NCBI GenBank assembly: GCA_947496215.1
Contig: CANMCF010000019.1
Location: forward strand, 22,637-86,636
Direction of reading: 5' to 3'
Source: an uncultured Bizionia sp.
GTDB taxonomy: Bacteria > Bacteroidota > Bacteroidia > Flavobacteriales > Flavobacteriaceae
Length of the DNA stretch: 64,000 nt
Below are positions 1 through 10,742 of this stretch, one piece after another. Each line of letters opens with the position of its first letter. Position 1 is the first letter of the stretch. The notes under the pieces are model-generated. The model was not told the origin of the DNA, searched no databases, and saw nothing but the letters and a program-made list of their open reading frames with translations. A program made the position numbers and the translations under genes.

Positions 1-178
1 CTCCAACCGTACCTTTGACTGTGAGTTGTTGATCTGAAGTCACTGTTGAGGTAGCGGTGTTCGTTTGTGCATAGGTGGTATTGGATGTGAACATCGCTAT
101 CATGACGAAGCCGACCATACCAAAGGTTCTTTTAATTGTTTCCATGCTTTTTTGTGTAAGTTTAAATTGTCTTTTCAT
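1..178 (-). CDS. N-terminus of a secreted protein, truncated by the window edge
   Basis: Minus-strand translation MKRQFKLTQKSMETIKRTFGMVGFVMIAMFTSNTTYAQTNTATSTVTSDQQLTVKGTVG; signal-peptide-like start followed by a possible CarboxypepD_reg-like 'VKGTV'. Confidence 0.5.
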   Translation of the reverse strand, partial: MKRQFKLTQKSMETIKRTFGMVGFVMIAMFTSNTTYAQTNTATSTVTSDQQLTVKGTVG

Positions 179-421
179 AATTGTATGTTGTTTTCATCAA
201 ATCTAAATATTATGTCTTGGGATATCAAACAGCAATGAGTAACCCAAACGATTCGATTGGTGAAAATGGCTTTTCAACGAGTGAAATGTTAATTGACTCT
301 TGTCCAAAGATATGACTATTTCTGCAATCTTTCATTTAGAAGACTAATAACGTTAGGCTAAGAGCTGTCTTGCATAAGCCACACTTCAGGATGAAGAATC
401 TTCCTTTGATGGCAGTGCAAG

Positions 422-913
422 TCAATAATGCAATCTATTTTTTATGATGGCTTGTATGGCTTTCTTCTCGTGCACTACCAGAGTATTGTATTGTTTTGTT
501 TTCAAGTTGCTTTGAACTCCAATGAATTCCATAGTGTGTTTTTCCAATATTTCATTGAATATCAATTTCACCCTATCCAAATGATAATCCGAGGTGATTA
601 TCGTTAAAACTGCATTTTCCAGCTTTGATACTATTGGTTTTATCTTCACGGCATCATCCACCGTATTCTTTGACAATGCAAAATCCAAGAAGTTCTTTTC
701 CAAAAGACCTCGTTCTTTTAGATATTGCTTTGCGAGATCCGCGTGTGACCAAGTTGAAGTATTGAAATGCTCTCCCCAACCACCGGAGCATAGTATCAAT
801 GTTTCTTTTCCATGGTGATTGACGCAGTAATCCAATCTACTTTTGGAAATGTCGCTTAGCTCTCCCTCTGGGGAGTTGGGAGATCCCAATATGACAAAGA
901 CAGGTGTTCTCAC
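422..913 (-). CDS. YdcF/ElyC-like (DUF218) family protein
   Basis: 163 aa; 'VFVILGSPNSPEGELSDISKSRLDYCV', 'LILCSGGWGEHFNTS' and 'TIITSDYHLDRVKLIF' match the DUF218 pattern. Confidence 0.7.
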   Translation of the reverse strand: MRTPVFVILGSPNSPEGELSDISKSRLDYCVNHHGKETLILCSGGWGEHFNTSTWSHADLAKQYLKERGLLEKNFLDFALSKNTVDDAVKIKPIVSKLENAVLTIITSDYHLDRVKLIFNEILEKHTMEFIGVQSNLKTKQYNTLVVHEKKAIQAIIKNRLHY

Positions 914-928
914 GAATGTTTTTTTGTG

Positions 929-1231
929 TTATCCATTGTTTTGTTTGCCATAGGTCTCAATGAGTTTTGGTAACTTTTTGTTTAGGAAGTCGATCTGTTG
1001 CTCAATCCCTTTTGGTGTGTCATGGTTATGGGGAACTATGATTAGGTTTTTACCAAGAGCCATAATTATGAATTGGCTACCATAGCCCATTCGATAATCG
1101 ATGTTGTTTTCCTTTATGATGCTCTTCAAATATAGGCAATGAAAACTAGGAGTAAAAAATATAGTTTGTTTTTTGACATCTGATTGATATGTGGGTATTA
1201 CAACGAAATTATTTATGAAGCTAAACCTCAA
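929..1231 (-). CDS. hypothetical protein (100 aa)
   Basis: ORF in the same orientation just upstream of the DUF218 gene; no domain recognised. Confidence 0.4.
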   Translation of the reverse strand: MRFSFINNFVVIPTYQSDVKKQTIFFTPSFHCLYLKSIIKENNIDYRMGYGSQFIIMALGKNLIIVPHNHDTPKGIEQQIDFLNKKLPKLIETYGKQNNG

Positions 1232-1268
1232 GGGACGTTATTGTCTAGCCCAATGTAGTTGAAAAAGA

Positions 1269-1302
1269 AAATAGCCAAAGGCAATTGTTGCTTTTGGCTA
1301 TT
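1269..1302 (-). terminator. Rho-independent terminator downstream of pepT
   Basis: Inverted repeat aatagccaaaggc...gcttttggctatt followed by a T-rich tract on the minus strand. Confidence 0.7.
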
Positions 1303-1327
1303 AGTATATTGTTATAAATGCATTGGT

Positions 1328-2563
1328 TTATCGTTTGGCAGTGATCTCGGCTATTTTGCAGATCACCTCGGTAGCTTTGATCATACTTTCCACGGGAACA
1401 TATTCGTAACGTCCATGGAAGTTGTGACCGCCTGCGAAGATGTTGGGACAAGGTAATCCCATATAACTAAGTTGAGAGCCATCTGTACCACCTCGAATGG
1501 CTTTTATAAGTGGTTTTATGTCCAATTGTTTCATTGCTTCTTCGGCTATGTCCACGATATGCATGACAGGCTCTACTTTCTCTTTCATGTTGTAGTATTG
1601 ATCCTTGATCTCTATTTCTATGACCTCTCTGCCGTATTGGGAATTCAACTCGTCGGTAAGTTTTTGCATCACTTCCTTGCGAGCCTCGAAATGCCCTCGG
1701 TCATGATCACGAATAATGTACTGCAACACGGTATCTTCGACTTCTCCGTTCATGGAGTACAAGTGGAAAAAACCTTCATAACCTTCCGTGTGTTCAGGGG
1801 TTTCCATACGAGGCAAGGAGTTTATGAATTCGGTGGCGATGTACATGGAGTTCACCATTTTTCCTTTGGCATATCCTGGATGCACTATTTTTCCTTTTAT
1901 TCTAACCTTGGCCCCAGCGGCATTGAAATTCTCATACTCCAATTCTCCTATTTGACTACCATCCATCGTGTAGGCCCAATCAGCTCCAAACTTCTCGACA
2001 TCGAACTTGTGTGCACCACGACCAATCTCTTCATCGGGAGTAAAGCCAACTTTGATGGTACCGTGTTTTATGTCAGGATTCTTAACAAGGTATTCCATGG
2101 CAGAAACGATTTCACAAATGCCAGCTTTGTCATCTGCACCCAAAAGAGTAGTGCCATCCGTTGTGATCAATGTCTGCCCTTTGTATAATAAAAGGTCTTC
2201 AAAATAATCAGGGGACAATACTATGTCTTCAGCTTTGTTCAAAACAATGTCCTTTCCATCATAACGCTCTATGACCTGAGGTTTTATGTTGGCACCTGTA
2301 AAATCTGGAGTCGTATCGAAATGAGAAATAAAACCTATGGTTGGAACGTCGTGTTCCACATTGCTAGGCAAAGTAGCCATTATGTACGCATTGTCATCAA
2401 TGGTGACATCCTGCAAGCCAATGGATTTCAACTCATCCACCAATGCATTTGCCAAATCCCATTGTTTTGCTGTACTAGGAGTGGTATCACTTTCTGGATC
2501 GGACTCTGTATCCACCGTTACATATCCTACGAATCGTTTTATTATGTCTTCTTTAGAAATCAT
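1328..2563 (-). CDS. pepT: peptidase T (tripeptide aminopeptidase)
   Basis: 411 aa; M20 motifs '[16 protein letters not shown]', '[15 protein letters not shown]', '[16 protein letters not shown]', '[18 protein letters not shown]'. Confidence 0.95.
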   Translation of the reverse strand: MISKEDIIKRFVGYVTVDTESDPESDTTPSTAKQWDLANALVDELKSIGLQDVTIDDNAYIMATLPSNVEHDVPTIGFISHFDTTPDFTGANIKPQVIERYDGKDIVLNKAEDIVLSPDYFEDLLLYKGQTLITTDGTTLLGADDKAGICEIVSAMEYLVKNPDIKHGTIKVGFTPDEEIGRGAHKFDVEKFGADWAYTMDGSQIGELEYENFNAAGAKVRIKGKIVHPGYAKGKMVNSMYIATEFINSLPRMETPEHTEGYEGFFHLYSMNGEVEDTVLQYIIRDHDRGHFEARKEVMQKLTDELNSQYGREVIEIEIKDQYYNMKEKVEPVMHIVDIAEEAMKQLDIKPLIKAIRGGTDGSQLSYMGLPCPNIFAGGHNFHGRYEYVPVESMIKATEVICKIAEITAKR

Positions 2564-2680
2564 TGTTGTTAATGATGTTTGTTTATGGTTATAGTGGGCA
2601 AATCATTAGGTAACCCAGTGCTCAAAAATACAATATATAATTTTTTGCCTTTTAGAATTGCGCAATTTTTTATTTCGGAG

Positions 2681-2688
2681 TACTTTTG
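2681..2688 (+). promoter_or_regulatory. Bacteroidota-type -7 element (TACTTTTG) of pyrD
   Basis: TAnnTTTG consensus 16 nt before the ATG at 2704. Confidence 0.5.
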
Positions 2689-2703
2689 CGCAAACATAAT
2701 TTG

Positions 2704-3735
2704 ATGTACAAAATATTCCTCCGACCACTATTTTTTCTTTTCGATCCAGAAAATATTCATCATTTCACCTTTTCCCTGATAAAAGCGACTTCTAAAATAC
2801 CAGGAATGGCAGCGTTGTTCAGAAGCCTATATGTTGTTGAAGATGAACGTTTGGAGCGTAAGCTCTTTGGACTGACCTTCAAGAACCCAGTTGGCTTGGC
2901 TGCAGGTTTCGATAAAAATGCAGTGCTGTACAACGAATTGGCAAATTTCGGGTTCGGGTTCATAGAAATAGGGACGGTGACACCAAAAGCACAAGTGGGG
3001 AATCCTAAAAAGCGACTGTTTAGATTAAAGGACGACAAGGGTATCATCAATAGAATGGGGTTCAACAATGAAGGACTGCAAGAAGCGATAATCCAGTTGA
3101 AGAAGAACAAGGGAAGGCTCATCATTGGAGGGAACATAGGAAAGAATACGCAAACAAAGCCTGAGGACTACACAAAAGACTATTTGGAGTGCTTCAATGC
3201 CTTGCATCCATTTGTGGATTATTTCGTACTAAACGTAAGTTGCCCAAATGTTGGAAGTCATGCCAAGTTGAATGACAAGGACTATTTGTTGGAATTGATC
3301 GATACCGTGCAAAAGGCAAATGAAACGTTCGACAATCAAAGACCTATACTTTTGAAGATAGCGCCAGACCTTAACGACATTCAATTGGATGAAATCGTGG
3401 ATTTGATTGCTGAAACAAACTTGGACGGAGTCATAGCTAGCAATACGTCTACAGATAGAGAAGGGTTGAAAGCTTCGGAAACGCAGTTGAAAGCAATTGG
3501 AAATGGAGGATTGAGTGGTCAACCCATAAAGGATAGGTCTACGCGAGTGATAAAATACCTGTCGGATAAAAGTAACAAGTCATTTCCTATCGTTGGAGTA
3601 GGAGGCATACATTCGGCAAAAGATGCACTGGAGAAAATAGAAGCAGGGGCAGATCTTGTACAAATCTACACGGGATTCATCTATGAAGGACCAACATTGA
3701 TAAAAACCATTAACAAGGCATTACTCGATAATTAA
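2704..3735 (+). CDS. pyrD: quinone-dependent dihydroorotate dehydrogenase
   Basis: '[17 protein letters not shown]', 'NRMGFNNEG', '[11 protein letters not shown]', '[10 protein letters not shown]'. The ORF-track start (2686, TTG) lies inside the promoter, so ATG 2704 (MYKIFLRP) is preferred. Confidence 0.95.
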   Translation: MYKIFLRPLFFLFDPENIHHFTFSLIKATSKIPGMAALFRSLYVVEDERLERKLFGLTFKNPVGLAAGFDKNAVLYNELANFGFGFIEIGTVTPKAQVGNPKKRLFRLKDDKGIINRMGFNNEGLQEAIIQLKKNKGRLIIGGNIGKNTQTKPEDYTKDYLECFNALHPFVDYFVLNVSCPNVGSHAKLNDKDYLLELIDTVQKANETFDNQRPILLKIAPDLNDIQLDEIVDLIAETNLDGVIASNTSTDREGLKASETQLKAIGNGGLSGQPIKDRSTRVIKYLSDKSNKSFPIVGVGGIHSAKDALEKIEAGADLVQIYTGFIYEGPTLIKTINKALLDN

Positions 3736-4095
3736 CTTCTGAGTGGTTGTTTCACTATTTTTGGTATTTAACTTTACCAAATAGAGCCCTTTGCTCAAAT
3801 CGGAAAGGTCGACGGCTAGTTGATTTGTAACAATGGTGATCTTTATGTTTTTGACCAGACTGCCTAGTACATTGTAAACTTTTATGGATTTTAAATTTTT
3901 CGTATCCTCACCTAATATCTTAATGTAACCTTTAGATGGATTGGGAGATATTTTGAAATCACCGGAATCATTTGCCTCTGGGGTATTGAATGTCTCGTTT
4001 TTAGAGGTAACAATAAAGTCTTTGGTTGAAGGCGTAGTTTGCGAATACACGCTTAACCCCATCAAAAAGACTATAAGACAAGTAATTTTTTTCAT
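3721..4095 (-). CDS. small secreted protein with T9SS type A C-terminal sorting domain
   Basis: 124 aa; signal peptide [19 protein letters not shown], about 30-aa linker, then '[15 protein letters not shown]...VYNVLGSLV...[19 protein letters not shown]...TTQKLIIE'. Confidence 0.85.
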   Translation of the reverse strand: MKKITCLIVFLMGLSVYSQTTPSTKDFIVTSKNETFNTPEANDSGDFKISPNPSKGYIKILGEDTKNLKSIKVYNVLGSLVKNIKITIVTNQLAVDLSDLSKGLYLVKLNTKNSETTTQKLIIE

Positions 4096-4198
4096 ATCGA
4101 TAAATATTGGGAAGTTTAAAATTAATCTTTTGTTTTAAAAAAGACTAATAATAACTTGTTAATTTTTGCGAATAATCTATTTTTATTGAAAGTTTCAT

Positions 4199-4816
4199 AT
4201 GAATTACGATCTGATAATATCATTCGTCTTGGCTACTTCAGCGTTGGCGATATCCCCAGGCCCGGACAATATCTATGTATTGATGCAAAGCATAACCAAC
4301 GGAAAGTCGTTTGGCATAGCTACTGTTTGTGGGTTGATTTCCGGGTGCTTGGTACATACCACTTTGGTCGCATTTGGTGTTTCTGCCATAATAAAGGCAA
4401 ATGACACCTTATTCTTCGCCATAAAGTTGATGGGAGCATTGTACCTTTTGTATTTGGCATACAAAGTGTTTAAAAGCGATTCCAAAGTGGCACTTTCCAG
4501 TGAGAACGTACCAAAGAAAAGCTTATGGCAATTGTTCAAGCAAGGATTTATAATGAATGTCTTGAACCCCAAGGTCTCCATTTTCTTTTTGGCCTTCTTT
4601 CCAGGTTTTCTGTTCAGTGATACGTTGAGTACGGTGACGCAGTTCTATGTTTTGGGATTGTTGTTCATGACGACATCATTCATCATATTTTCCACGATAG
4701 CAATATTGGCCGGATTTATTTCAGATTACTTAAAACAAAATAGTAAAGTCGGTGTCGTTTTAAAATGGTTGCAGATCGTTGTTTTCGTTAGCATAGCCAT
4801 TTTGATTTTGATCTAA
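4199..4816 (+). CDS. LysE family translocator
   Basis: 205 aa; 'ALAISPGPDNIYVLMQSITNGKSFGIATVCGLISGCLVHT', 'NPKVSIFFLAFFPGFL'. Confidence 0.9.
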   Translation: MNYDLIISFVLATSALAISPGPDNIYVLMQSITNGKSFGIATVCGLISGCLVHTTLVAFGVSAIIKANDTLFFAIKLMGALYLLYLAYKVFKSDSKVALSSENVPKKSLWQLFKQGFIMNVLNPKVSIFFLAFFPGFLFSDTLSTVTQFYVLGLLFMTTSFIIFSTIAILAGFISDYLKQNSKVGVVLKWLQIVVFVSIAILILI

Positions 4817-4936
4817 ATGCATAAAAACGATAACCAGTTTTAATGGGTGGTTTCGTTTTTCATAAGAATAATTGCTCATAATCTGTAATGAATAATAGTT
4901 TTGTAACTACTAATCTTTTTTATCTTTGATCTCCAA

Positions 4937-5803
4937 ATGAAGAATGCTAAAGTAAAAGTTATCGAATGCCCGCGTGATGCCATGCAAGGAATAAAGCAAT
5001 TTATACCTACAGCACAGAAAGTACAATACATCCAATCTATCTTACGGGTAGGTTTCGATACCATTGACTTTGGAAGCTTCGTATCCCCAAAGGCAATTCC
5101 GCAAATGGTGGATACGGCTGAAGTTCTGGCGCAACTGGATTTAAGCAAAACTACAAGTAAATTGTTGGCCATCGTTGCCAATACTCGTGGAGCGGAGGCA
5201 GCTGCAAAACACCCGGAAATAGATTATATGGGATATCCATTCTCCATTTCGGAAAACTTTCAGATGCGTAATACTCACAAAACGATAGCACAATCTGTTG
5301 TGACTTTGGAACAAATTCTCAATATCGCAGATCAATCCAACAAAGAAGTCGTCGTTTACATATCGATGGGGTTTGGTAATCCTTATGGAGACCCTTGGAA
5401 TGTGGAGATAGTAGGAGAGTGGACAGAACGTCTAAGCAAGATGGGGGTTAAGATCTTATCGCTTAGCGATACGATAGGAAGTTCCAATCCTGAAAACATA
5501 GAATACCTTTTTTCCAATCTGATTCCACAATATGAAAGCATAGAATTTGGAGCACATCTGCATACCACCCCTTCTACATGGTATGAAAAGGTAAATGCAG
5601 CATACAAAGCTGGTTGTCGTCGTTTCGATGGTGCGATACAAGGTTTTGGAGGGTGTCCTATGGCAAAAGATGAACTTACGGGCAATATGCCCACAGAGAA
5701 AGTATTGTCTTACCTAACTACCAAAAAAGCCAGCGATTTGAATGCTATGGCTTTTGAAAGCGCCTATAATGAAGCAACCAAGATTTTTGGAGCTTATCAC
5801 TAA
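4937..5803 (+). CDS. mvaB: hydroxymethylglutaryl-CoA lyase
   Basis: 288 aa; HMGL-like fold, 'CPRDAMQGI', 'FGNPYGDPWN', 'LSLSDTIG', 'GAHLHTTP', 'RFDGAIQGFGGCPMA'. Confidence 0.85.
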   Translation: MKNAKVKVIECPRDAMQGIKQFIPTAQKVQYIQSILRVGFDTIDFGSFVSPKAIPQMVDTAEVLAQLDLSKTTSKLLAIVANTRGAEAAAKHPEIDYMGYPFSISENFQMRNTHKTIAQSVVTLEQILNIADQSNKEVVVYISMGFGNPYGDPWNVEIVGEWTERLSKMGVKILSLSDTIGSSNPENIEYLFSNLIPQYESIEFGAHLHTTPSTWYEKVNAAYKAGCRRFDGAIQGFGGCPMAKDELTGNMPTEKVLSYLTTKKASDLNAMAFESAYNEATKIFGAYH

Positions 5804-5995
5804 GATTTTTTCAAATTAAATCTGCTGTGTTTCAGTAAATTAAAAACAGTTCTCGTTTTTAATTTAAAATAATTCTAAATAAACTTGCGTAAACTCTTTT
5901 TCGTTTTTATTTTTGTCCTCGAAAATTATAATTTATTTATAATTAGTCTAAATAAGAATAGAATTCGCTGAAAAGGCATTCATAAAAATTCAAAA

Positions 5996-7156
5996 ATGAA
6001 AAAAGCAACAACATTTTTAACCCTATTAATTAGTGCATTTGCTTTAGCACAAACCGTACCAGATTCATTATCTACCAACCCACAAACACAGCAAAATGCA
6101 GCACAACGTATTTTGTCTGGGAATATCAATACGGGGGTTACCGTTGGAGGTTATGGTGAGATCACTTACAATCAACCAGAAAGTAAGAATGGTGAATTGG
6201 ACGTACAACGTTTGGTTATATTATTTGGTTACAAGTTCACAGACAAGGTTCAATTTGTAACGGAAATAGAATTTGAACACGTGGAGGAAGTATTCGTAGA
6301 ACAAGCATTCGTGCAATACTCCCTAAACGACAATATGAACCTTCGAGGTGGCTTGATGTTGGTGCCAATGGGGATTACCAATGAGTATCATGAGCCGACA
6401 ACTTTTAATGGAGTGGAAAGGCCAAGCATAGATGGTAGTATCGTGCCAACGACTTGGAGAGAGATTGGAGCTGGAGTCGCAGGACGTTTCAATGAAGCTT
6501 CCTTACGTTACCAAGCCTACATTTTCAATGGTTTTCAGTCACTTAATGGAACTAAGACGTTAGGAGGTAAAAATGGTTTGAGAAACGGGAGACAAAAGGG
6601 AATCAAGTCCACTATAGATTCTCCTAACTTATCTGCCAAACTGGATTACTATGGTTTGCCAGGATTGCGTTTGGGGCTGTCAGGATACTTTGGACGTACG
6701 CAAGCAGAAGACGAGGTTGAGAAAATAGACGGAACAAGTGTAGGCATCTCAATGGTAGGTTTCGATGCACGTTATGCCTTCAAACGCTTTACAGCTCGTG
6801 GACAGTTCATTCATGCAAGCATTAGTGATACAGAGGATTACAATACATTGAACGATGCAGATTTAGGTAGTGCATTGCAAGGATGGTATTTGGAAGGTGC
6901 ATATAACTTGTTGCCACAAGCAAAGCAACAACAATTGTTTGCATTCGCTAGATATTCAGATTACGACACGCACGCTTCCGTAGCTGGAGGGTTGGTGAAG
7001 AATGATAGTTATGATAGAGACGAATGGACTTTTGGATTAAGTTACAAAATGGCGCCAGGAGCAGTGTTAAAGGCAGATTATCAAATTAAAGGAAATGCGA
7101 TAGAAGACTCAAATGCCCAAAACCAATTGAATGTTGGATTAGGTGTTTGGTTCTAA
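5996..7156 (+). CDS. outer-membrane porin (phosphate-selective O/P-like family)
   Basis: 386 aa; signal peptide MKKATTFLTLLISAFALAQ, beta-barrel pattern, aromatic C-terminus 'NQLNVGLGVWF'. Confidence 0.8.
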   Translation: MKKATTFLTLLISAFALAQTVPDSLSTNPQTQQNAAQRILSGNINTGVTVGGYGEITYNQPESKNGELDVQRLVILFGYKFTDKVQFVTEIEFEHVEEVFVEQAFVQYSLNDNMNLRGGLMLVPMGITNEYHEPTTFNGVERPSIDGSIVPTTWREIGAGVAGRFNEASLRYQAYIFNGFQSLNGTKTLGGKNGLRNGRQKGIKSTIDSPNLSAKLDYYGLPGLRLGLSGYFGRTQAEDEVEKIDGTSVGISMVGFDARYAFKRFTARGQFIHASISDTEDYNTLNDADLGSALQGWYLEGAYNLLPQAKQQQLFAFARYSDYDTHASVAGGLVKNDSYDRDEWTFGLSYKMAPGAVLKADYQIKGNAIEDSNAQNQLNVGLGVWF

Positions 7157-7183
7157 AACATAAGATTCTTTTTAAGTGTCCAC

Positions 7184-7221
7184 ATAGCTAATGTTAAAGA
7201 TTATTTTTTAACATTGGCTAT
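7184..7221 (+). terminator. hairpin terminator after porin gene
   Basis: Inverted repeat atagctaatgttaaa / ttttaacattggctat. Confidence 0.5.
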
Positions 7222-7271
7222 TTGGTATTTTAATTGCAATCAAGAATAAATAATTTCAATACTTTTGCAAA

Positions 7272-7799
7272 ATGAATTTCAAGCATATATCAATTCTAGT
7301 TTTGACACTTAGTCTATTTGCTTTTGGGTTACCTAAAAAGCTTCAAAAGAAAGTAGATAAAGAAATAAAATCTGTTTATCAGATTGAAGCATTCTCATTT
7401 AATGCAATTGCGGTTTCTTCAGAAATAGCTTCAACGTTGCCATCGAAGTTTGGAAAGGACAATCTTTTCGAAATAAAATCCAACGACACGTTTTTAGGGT
7501 ATGCGTATGTTGGCAAAGCTCCTAGTAAAACAGATGAGTTTGATTATTTGGTATTGTTGGATAAAGATCTAATTGTAAAAAAAACAAAGGTATTGGTATA
7601 CCGTGAGGATTACGGAGGAGAGATAGGCAGCAAGCGATGGTTAAAGCAATTCATTGGAAAAACACAAGGAGACGACTTGCGTTATGGAGACAATGTAGTT
7701 GCCATTTCTGGGGCTACCATTTCTGTGAGGTCCATGACCAGCGCAATGAACGATTTGTTGCAATCCTTGAAGATTTTACATTCTAAAGCTGTCATATAA
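7272..7799 (+). CDS. FMN-binding domain protein, putatively flavinylated
   Basis: 175 aa; signal-like N-terminus; 'YREDYGGEIGSKRWLKQFIGK' and 'SGATISVRSMT', an FMN_bind / ApbE-target-like motif. Confidence 0.8.
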   Translation: MNFKHISILVLTLSLFAFGLPKKLQKKVDKEIKSVYQIEAFSFNAIAVSSEIASTLPSKFGKDNLFEIKSNDTFLGYAYVGKAPSKTDEFDYLVLLDKDLIVKKTKVLVYREDYGGEIGSKRWLKQFIGKTQGDDLRYGDNVVAISGATISVRSMTSAMNDLLQSLKILHSKAVI

Positions 7800-8296
7800 T
7801 GCAATTAAATGGCTTAATTCATACTTTCCCAAAAGAGATAAAATTATTGCTTTCAGCTTTCGTCATAGTACTGAGTGTTGGTTTTTTTTCAGGCTTGTTG
7901 TTTGTAAACGAAACTTCTTCTGCCAATCCAAACGGAATAGAAGAACAGTATCTAGGTAACGAAAATGATGAAGAAGCCAAAGTGATGAAATTCAAAAAAA
8001 GCGATAAGGAAATGTTGTCCATCGTACATGGCCACATTCTATCGATGGCGTTGATTTTCTTTTTGTTGGGCTTGATCCTAAGTACCACCAAGTTAAATTT
8101 CAAGTTGAAAGTATTCCTGATGGTAGAACCTTTCATCTCTGTGATCTTGACCTTTGGAGGGATGTATTTGCTATGGAAAGGACTTACTTTCATGAAATAT
8201 GTGGTTATGTTATCGGGGATTTTAATGACACTTTCCTACACACTCTCTGTATTAATTATTCTAAAGCAGTTGTATTTCAAAAAACGTTTGGTTTAA
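7799..8296 (+). CDS. conserved membrane protein (multi-TM)
   Basis: 165 aa; TM helices, directly follows the FMN-binding gene (stop and start overlap). Confidence 0.6.
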   Translation: MQLNGLIHTFPKEIKLLLSAFVIVLSVGFFSGLLFVNETSSANPNGIEEQYLGNENDEEAKVMKFKKSDKEMLSIVHGHILSMALIFFLLGLILSTTKLNFKLKVFLMVEPFISVILTFGGMYLLWKGLTFMKYVVMLSGILMTLSYTLSVLIILKQLYFKKRLV

Positions 8297-8321
8297 TTTA
8301 ATTACTTTTATACTTCATCCA

Positions 8322-9032
8322 TTGCGGTATTTTATGAAGTATATCTTGTTCGTTTTTACATTTTTATATTGTAGCATAACCTACGGTAAGGAATGGAAGA
8401 ACCTAAGGATTTATCAGAAAACAACCAAATTGGAAAATTTGGGGGCTGCCGATTGGTTGAAATCCGATAGAAAGCACAATACTAAAACTTGGCAAAGGGC
8501 CAATGCTTACAATCTTAAGCATAATTTGTCTGAAGAATACAAGAGCATATCACAACGTAGGGACTTCTACAATTGGATCCATTCCGAATTACAAAATAAG
8601 GGACATGAAGTACTTTGGCCAAAAATGGCACATTTGATCTCCTCCAAGTTGCATTTGGTAGAAGTTTTTCCTTATAACATGTTCACCAAGAAAAAAATAA
8701 AGATCTATTCCAATGAAGGAAGCGTGGTCGTTTTTGAAAAAGCATTTCCATTGCTTAATGGCATAATGAATGCTGAAATGTCATTAAAGGGGAAAGAGGC
8801 ATTGGAATGGGACCAAGACATATTGTACAAGGAACAGTATCTTTGGTTGGAGAAAATTTATGCATCTGTAGATGTAAAGACCATAAAAACCATAGGACGC
8901 ATAGCGAAAGGGCGTTTTCTGTATGGGTTTGTGGTACCGAAGGCCATAAGGTTCAATGGAGACATTGCCATGGCAAAAATGCGCTATGATTATGCTGTCC
9001 ATACGCTCAGAGAATACTGTAAGCAAAATTAA
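8322..9032 (+). CDS. hypothetical secreted/periplasmic protein
   Basis: 236 aa; signal peptide MRYFMKYILFVFTFLYCSITYG; no domain recognised. Confidence 0.6.
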   Translation: MRYFMKYILFVFTFLYCSITYGKEWKNLRIYQKTTKLENLGAADWLKSDRKHNTKTWQRANAYNLKHNLSEEYKSISQRRDFYNWIHSELQNKGHEVLWPKMAHLISSKLHLVEVFPYNMFTKKKIKIYSNEGSVVVFEKAFPLLNGIMNAEMSLKGKEALEWDQDILYKEQYLWLEKIYASVDVKTIKTIGRIAKGRFLYGFVVPKAIRFNGDIAMAKMRYDYAVHTLREYCKQN

Positions 9033-9166
9033 TGCCTCATTGTTGTATTAGTTTCATTGGATTTTTCAAATGTTATCATAGAAACAAGATTATGTCATAT
9101 TCTTTACTTATTGCCCATTAAATAAGAATAAAGATGTATATTTGCTTGCAATTAATTCCAATTGCA

Positions 9167-10636
9167 ATGACAGCACACGAAAATAAAATTGTAGGAGAAG
9201 GTTTAACCTACGATGACGTCCTTTTAGTTCCAGCTTTCTCGGAAGTACTACCTCGAGAAGTTAACATTCAAACAAAATTCACGCGTAACATCACAATCAA
9301 CGTACCAATCGTATCTGCAGCTATGGATACCGTAACGGAGAGTGCAATGGCTATTGCCATGGCAAGAGAAGGAGGGATTGGAGTTTTACATAAGAATATG
9401 ACTATTGAGCAACAAGCTCAAAAAGTGCGTAAGGTGAAACGTGCAGAAAGCGGTATGATCATAGATCCTGTTACCTTACATATGGAGGCAAAGGTCAAGG
9501 ATGCCAAACAACAAATGAAGGAGCATAGCATTGGAGGTATTCCTATTGTCGATGAGAATGGAAAATTGAAAGGGATCGTCACAAATAGGGATTTGCGCTT
9601 CGAACATGAAAATGAGCGTCCTATCGTGGAGGTAATGACCAGTGAAAACTTGGTTACAGCCCCAGTAGGAACGTCTTTAAAGGATGCCGAGAAAATTCTT
9701 CAACAGAATAAGATTGAAAAGCTATTGATCGTAGAAGGAGATAAATTGGCTGGGCTGATCACATTCAGGGACATTACCAAGGTAACACAAAAACCAATTG
9801 CCAATAAGGATACTTACGGGCGATTAAGAGTGGCAGCAGCAATAGGAGTGACGGGAGATGCAGTGGAAAGGGCTGAGGCATTGGTTAATGCAGGAGTAGA
9901 TGCAATCATAATAGATACGGCACATGGCCATACGAAAGGAGTGGTTATGGTGTTGAAAGACATAAAGAAGAAATTTCCAACATTGGAAGTTGTTGTAGGA
10001 AACATAGCAACGGCTGAAGCTGCAAAATACTTGGTGGAAGCAGGGGCAGATGCCGTAAAGGTTGGTATTGGACCAGGTTCCATTTGTACAACGCGTGTAG
10101 TTGCTGGTGTTGGTTTTCCACAGTTTTCTGCAGTATTGGAAGTAGCCGCTGCAATCAAGGGAAGTGGTGTGCCGGTTATTGCAGATGGAGGAATCCGCTA
10201 TACGGGAGATATCCCAAAGGCAATTGCAGCTGGAGCCGATTGTGTGATGTTAGGCTCTCTTTTGGCAGGAACCAAGGAGTCGCCAGGTGAAACCATTATA
10301 TATGAGGGAAGGAAGTTTAAGTCATACCGTGGAATGGGATCTGTGGAGGCAATGAAAAAAGGAAGCAAGGATCGTTATTTTCAAGATGTGGAAGATGACA
10401 TCAAGAAACTGGTACCAGAAGGTATCGTTGGTCGTGTACCATATAAAGGAGAGTTATACGAAAGCATTCATCAATTCATAGGAGGTTTACGTGCAGGAAT
10501 GGGATATTGTGGAGCCAAAGATGTCGAGACCCTAAAAGAAACTGGACGCTTTGTAAAGATTACCGCATCGGGAATCAATGAGAGTCATCCACATGATGTA
10601 ACCATAACAAAAGAAGCTCCAAACTATTCCAGATAG
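9167..10636 (+). CDS. guaB: IMP dehydrogenase
   Basis: CBS-domain-containing IMPDH; '[18 protein letters not shown]', '[26 protein letters not shown]'. ATG 9167 (MTAHENK) preferred over track start 9134. Confidence 0.97.
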   Translation: MTAHENKIVGEGLTYDDVLLVPAFSEVLPREVNIQTKFTRNITINVPIVSAAMDTVTESAMAIAMAREGGIGVLHKNMTIEQQAQKVRKVKRAESGMIIDPVTLHMEAKVKDAKQQMKEHSIGGIPIVDENGKLKGIVTNRDLRFEHENERPIVEVMTSENLVTAPVGTSLKDAEKILQQNKIEKLLIVEGDKLAGLITFRDITKVTQKPIANKDTYGRLRVAAAIGVTGDAVERAEALVNAGVDAIIIDTAHGHTKGVVMVLKDIKKKFPTLEVVVGNIATAEAAKYLVEAGADAVKVGIGPGSICTTRVVAGVGFPQFSAVLEVAAAIKGSGVPVIADGGIRYTGDIPKAIAAGADCVMLGSLLAGTKESPGETIIYEGRKFKSYRGMGSVEAMKKGSKDRYFQDVEDDIKKLVPEGIVGRVPYKGELYESIHQFIGGLRAGMGYCGAKDVETLKETGRFVKITASGINESHPHDVTITKEAPNYSR

Positions 10637-10672
10637 TAGGTGAAAGAATAAAAGTATTCTATTAGATATTGA

Positions 10673-10700
10673 AAAGCAGCACTATTAGTGCTGCTTTTTT
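10673..10700 (+). terminator. Rho-independent terminator of guaB
   Basis: aaagcagcac-tatta-gtgctgcttttttattt. Confidence 0.85.
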
Positions 10701-10742
10701 ATTTAATCGCATATTGTTTTTTCAATGTGGATACTTCACATT

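Noticed and set aside
1472-2188. 238-aa plus-strand ORF
   Set aside because: Fully antisense to pepT, with low-complexity, Phe/His-rich translation typical of shadow ORFs.
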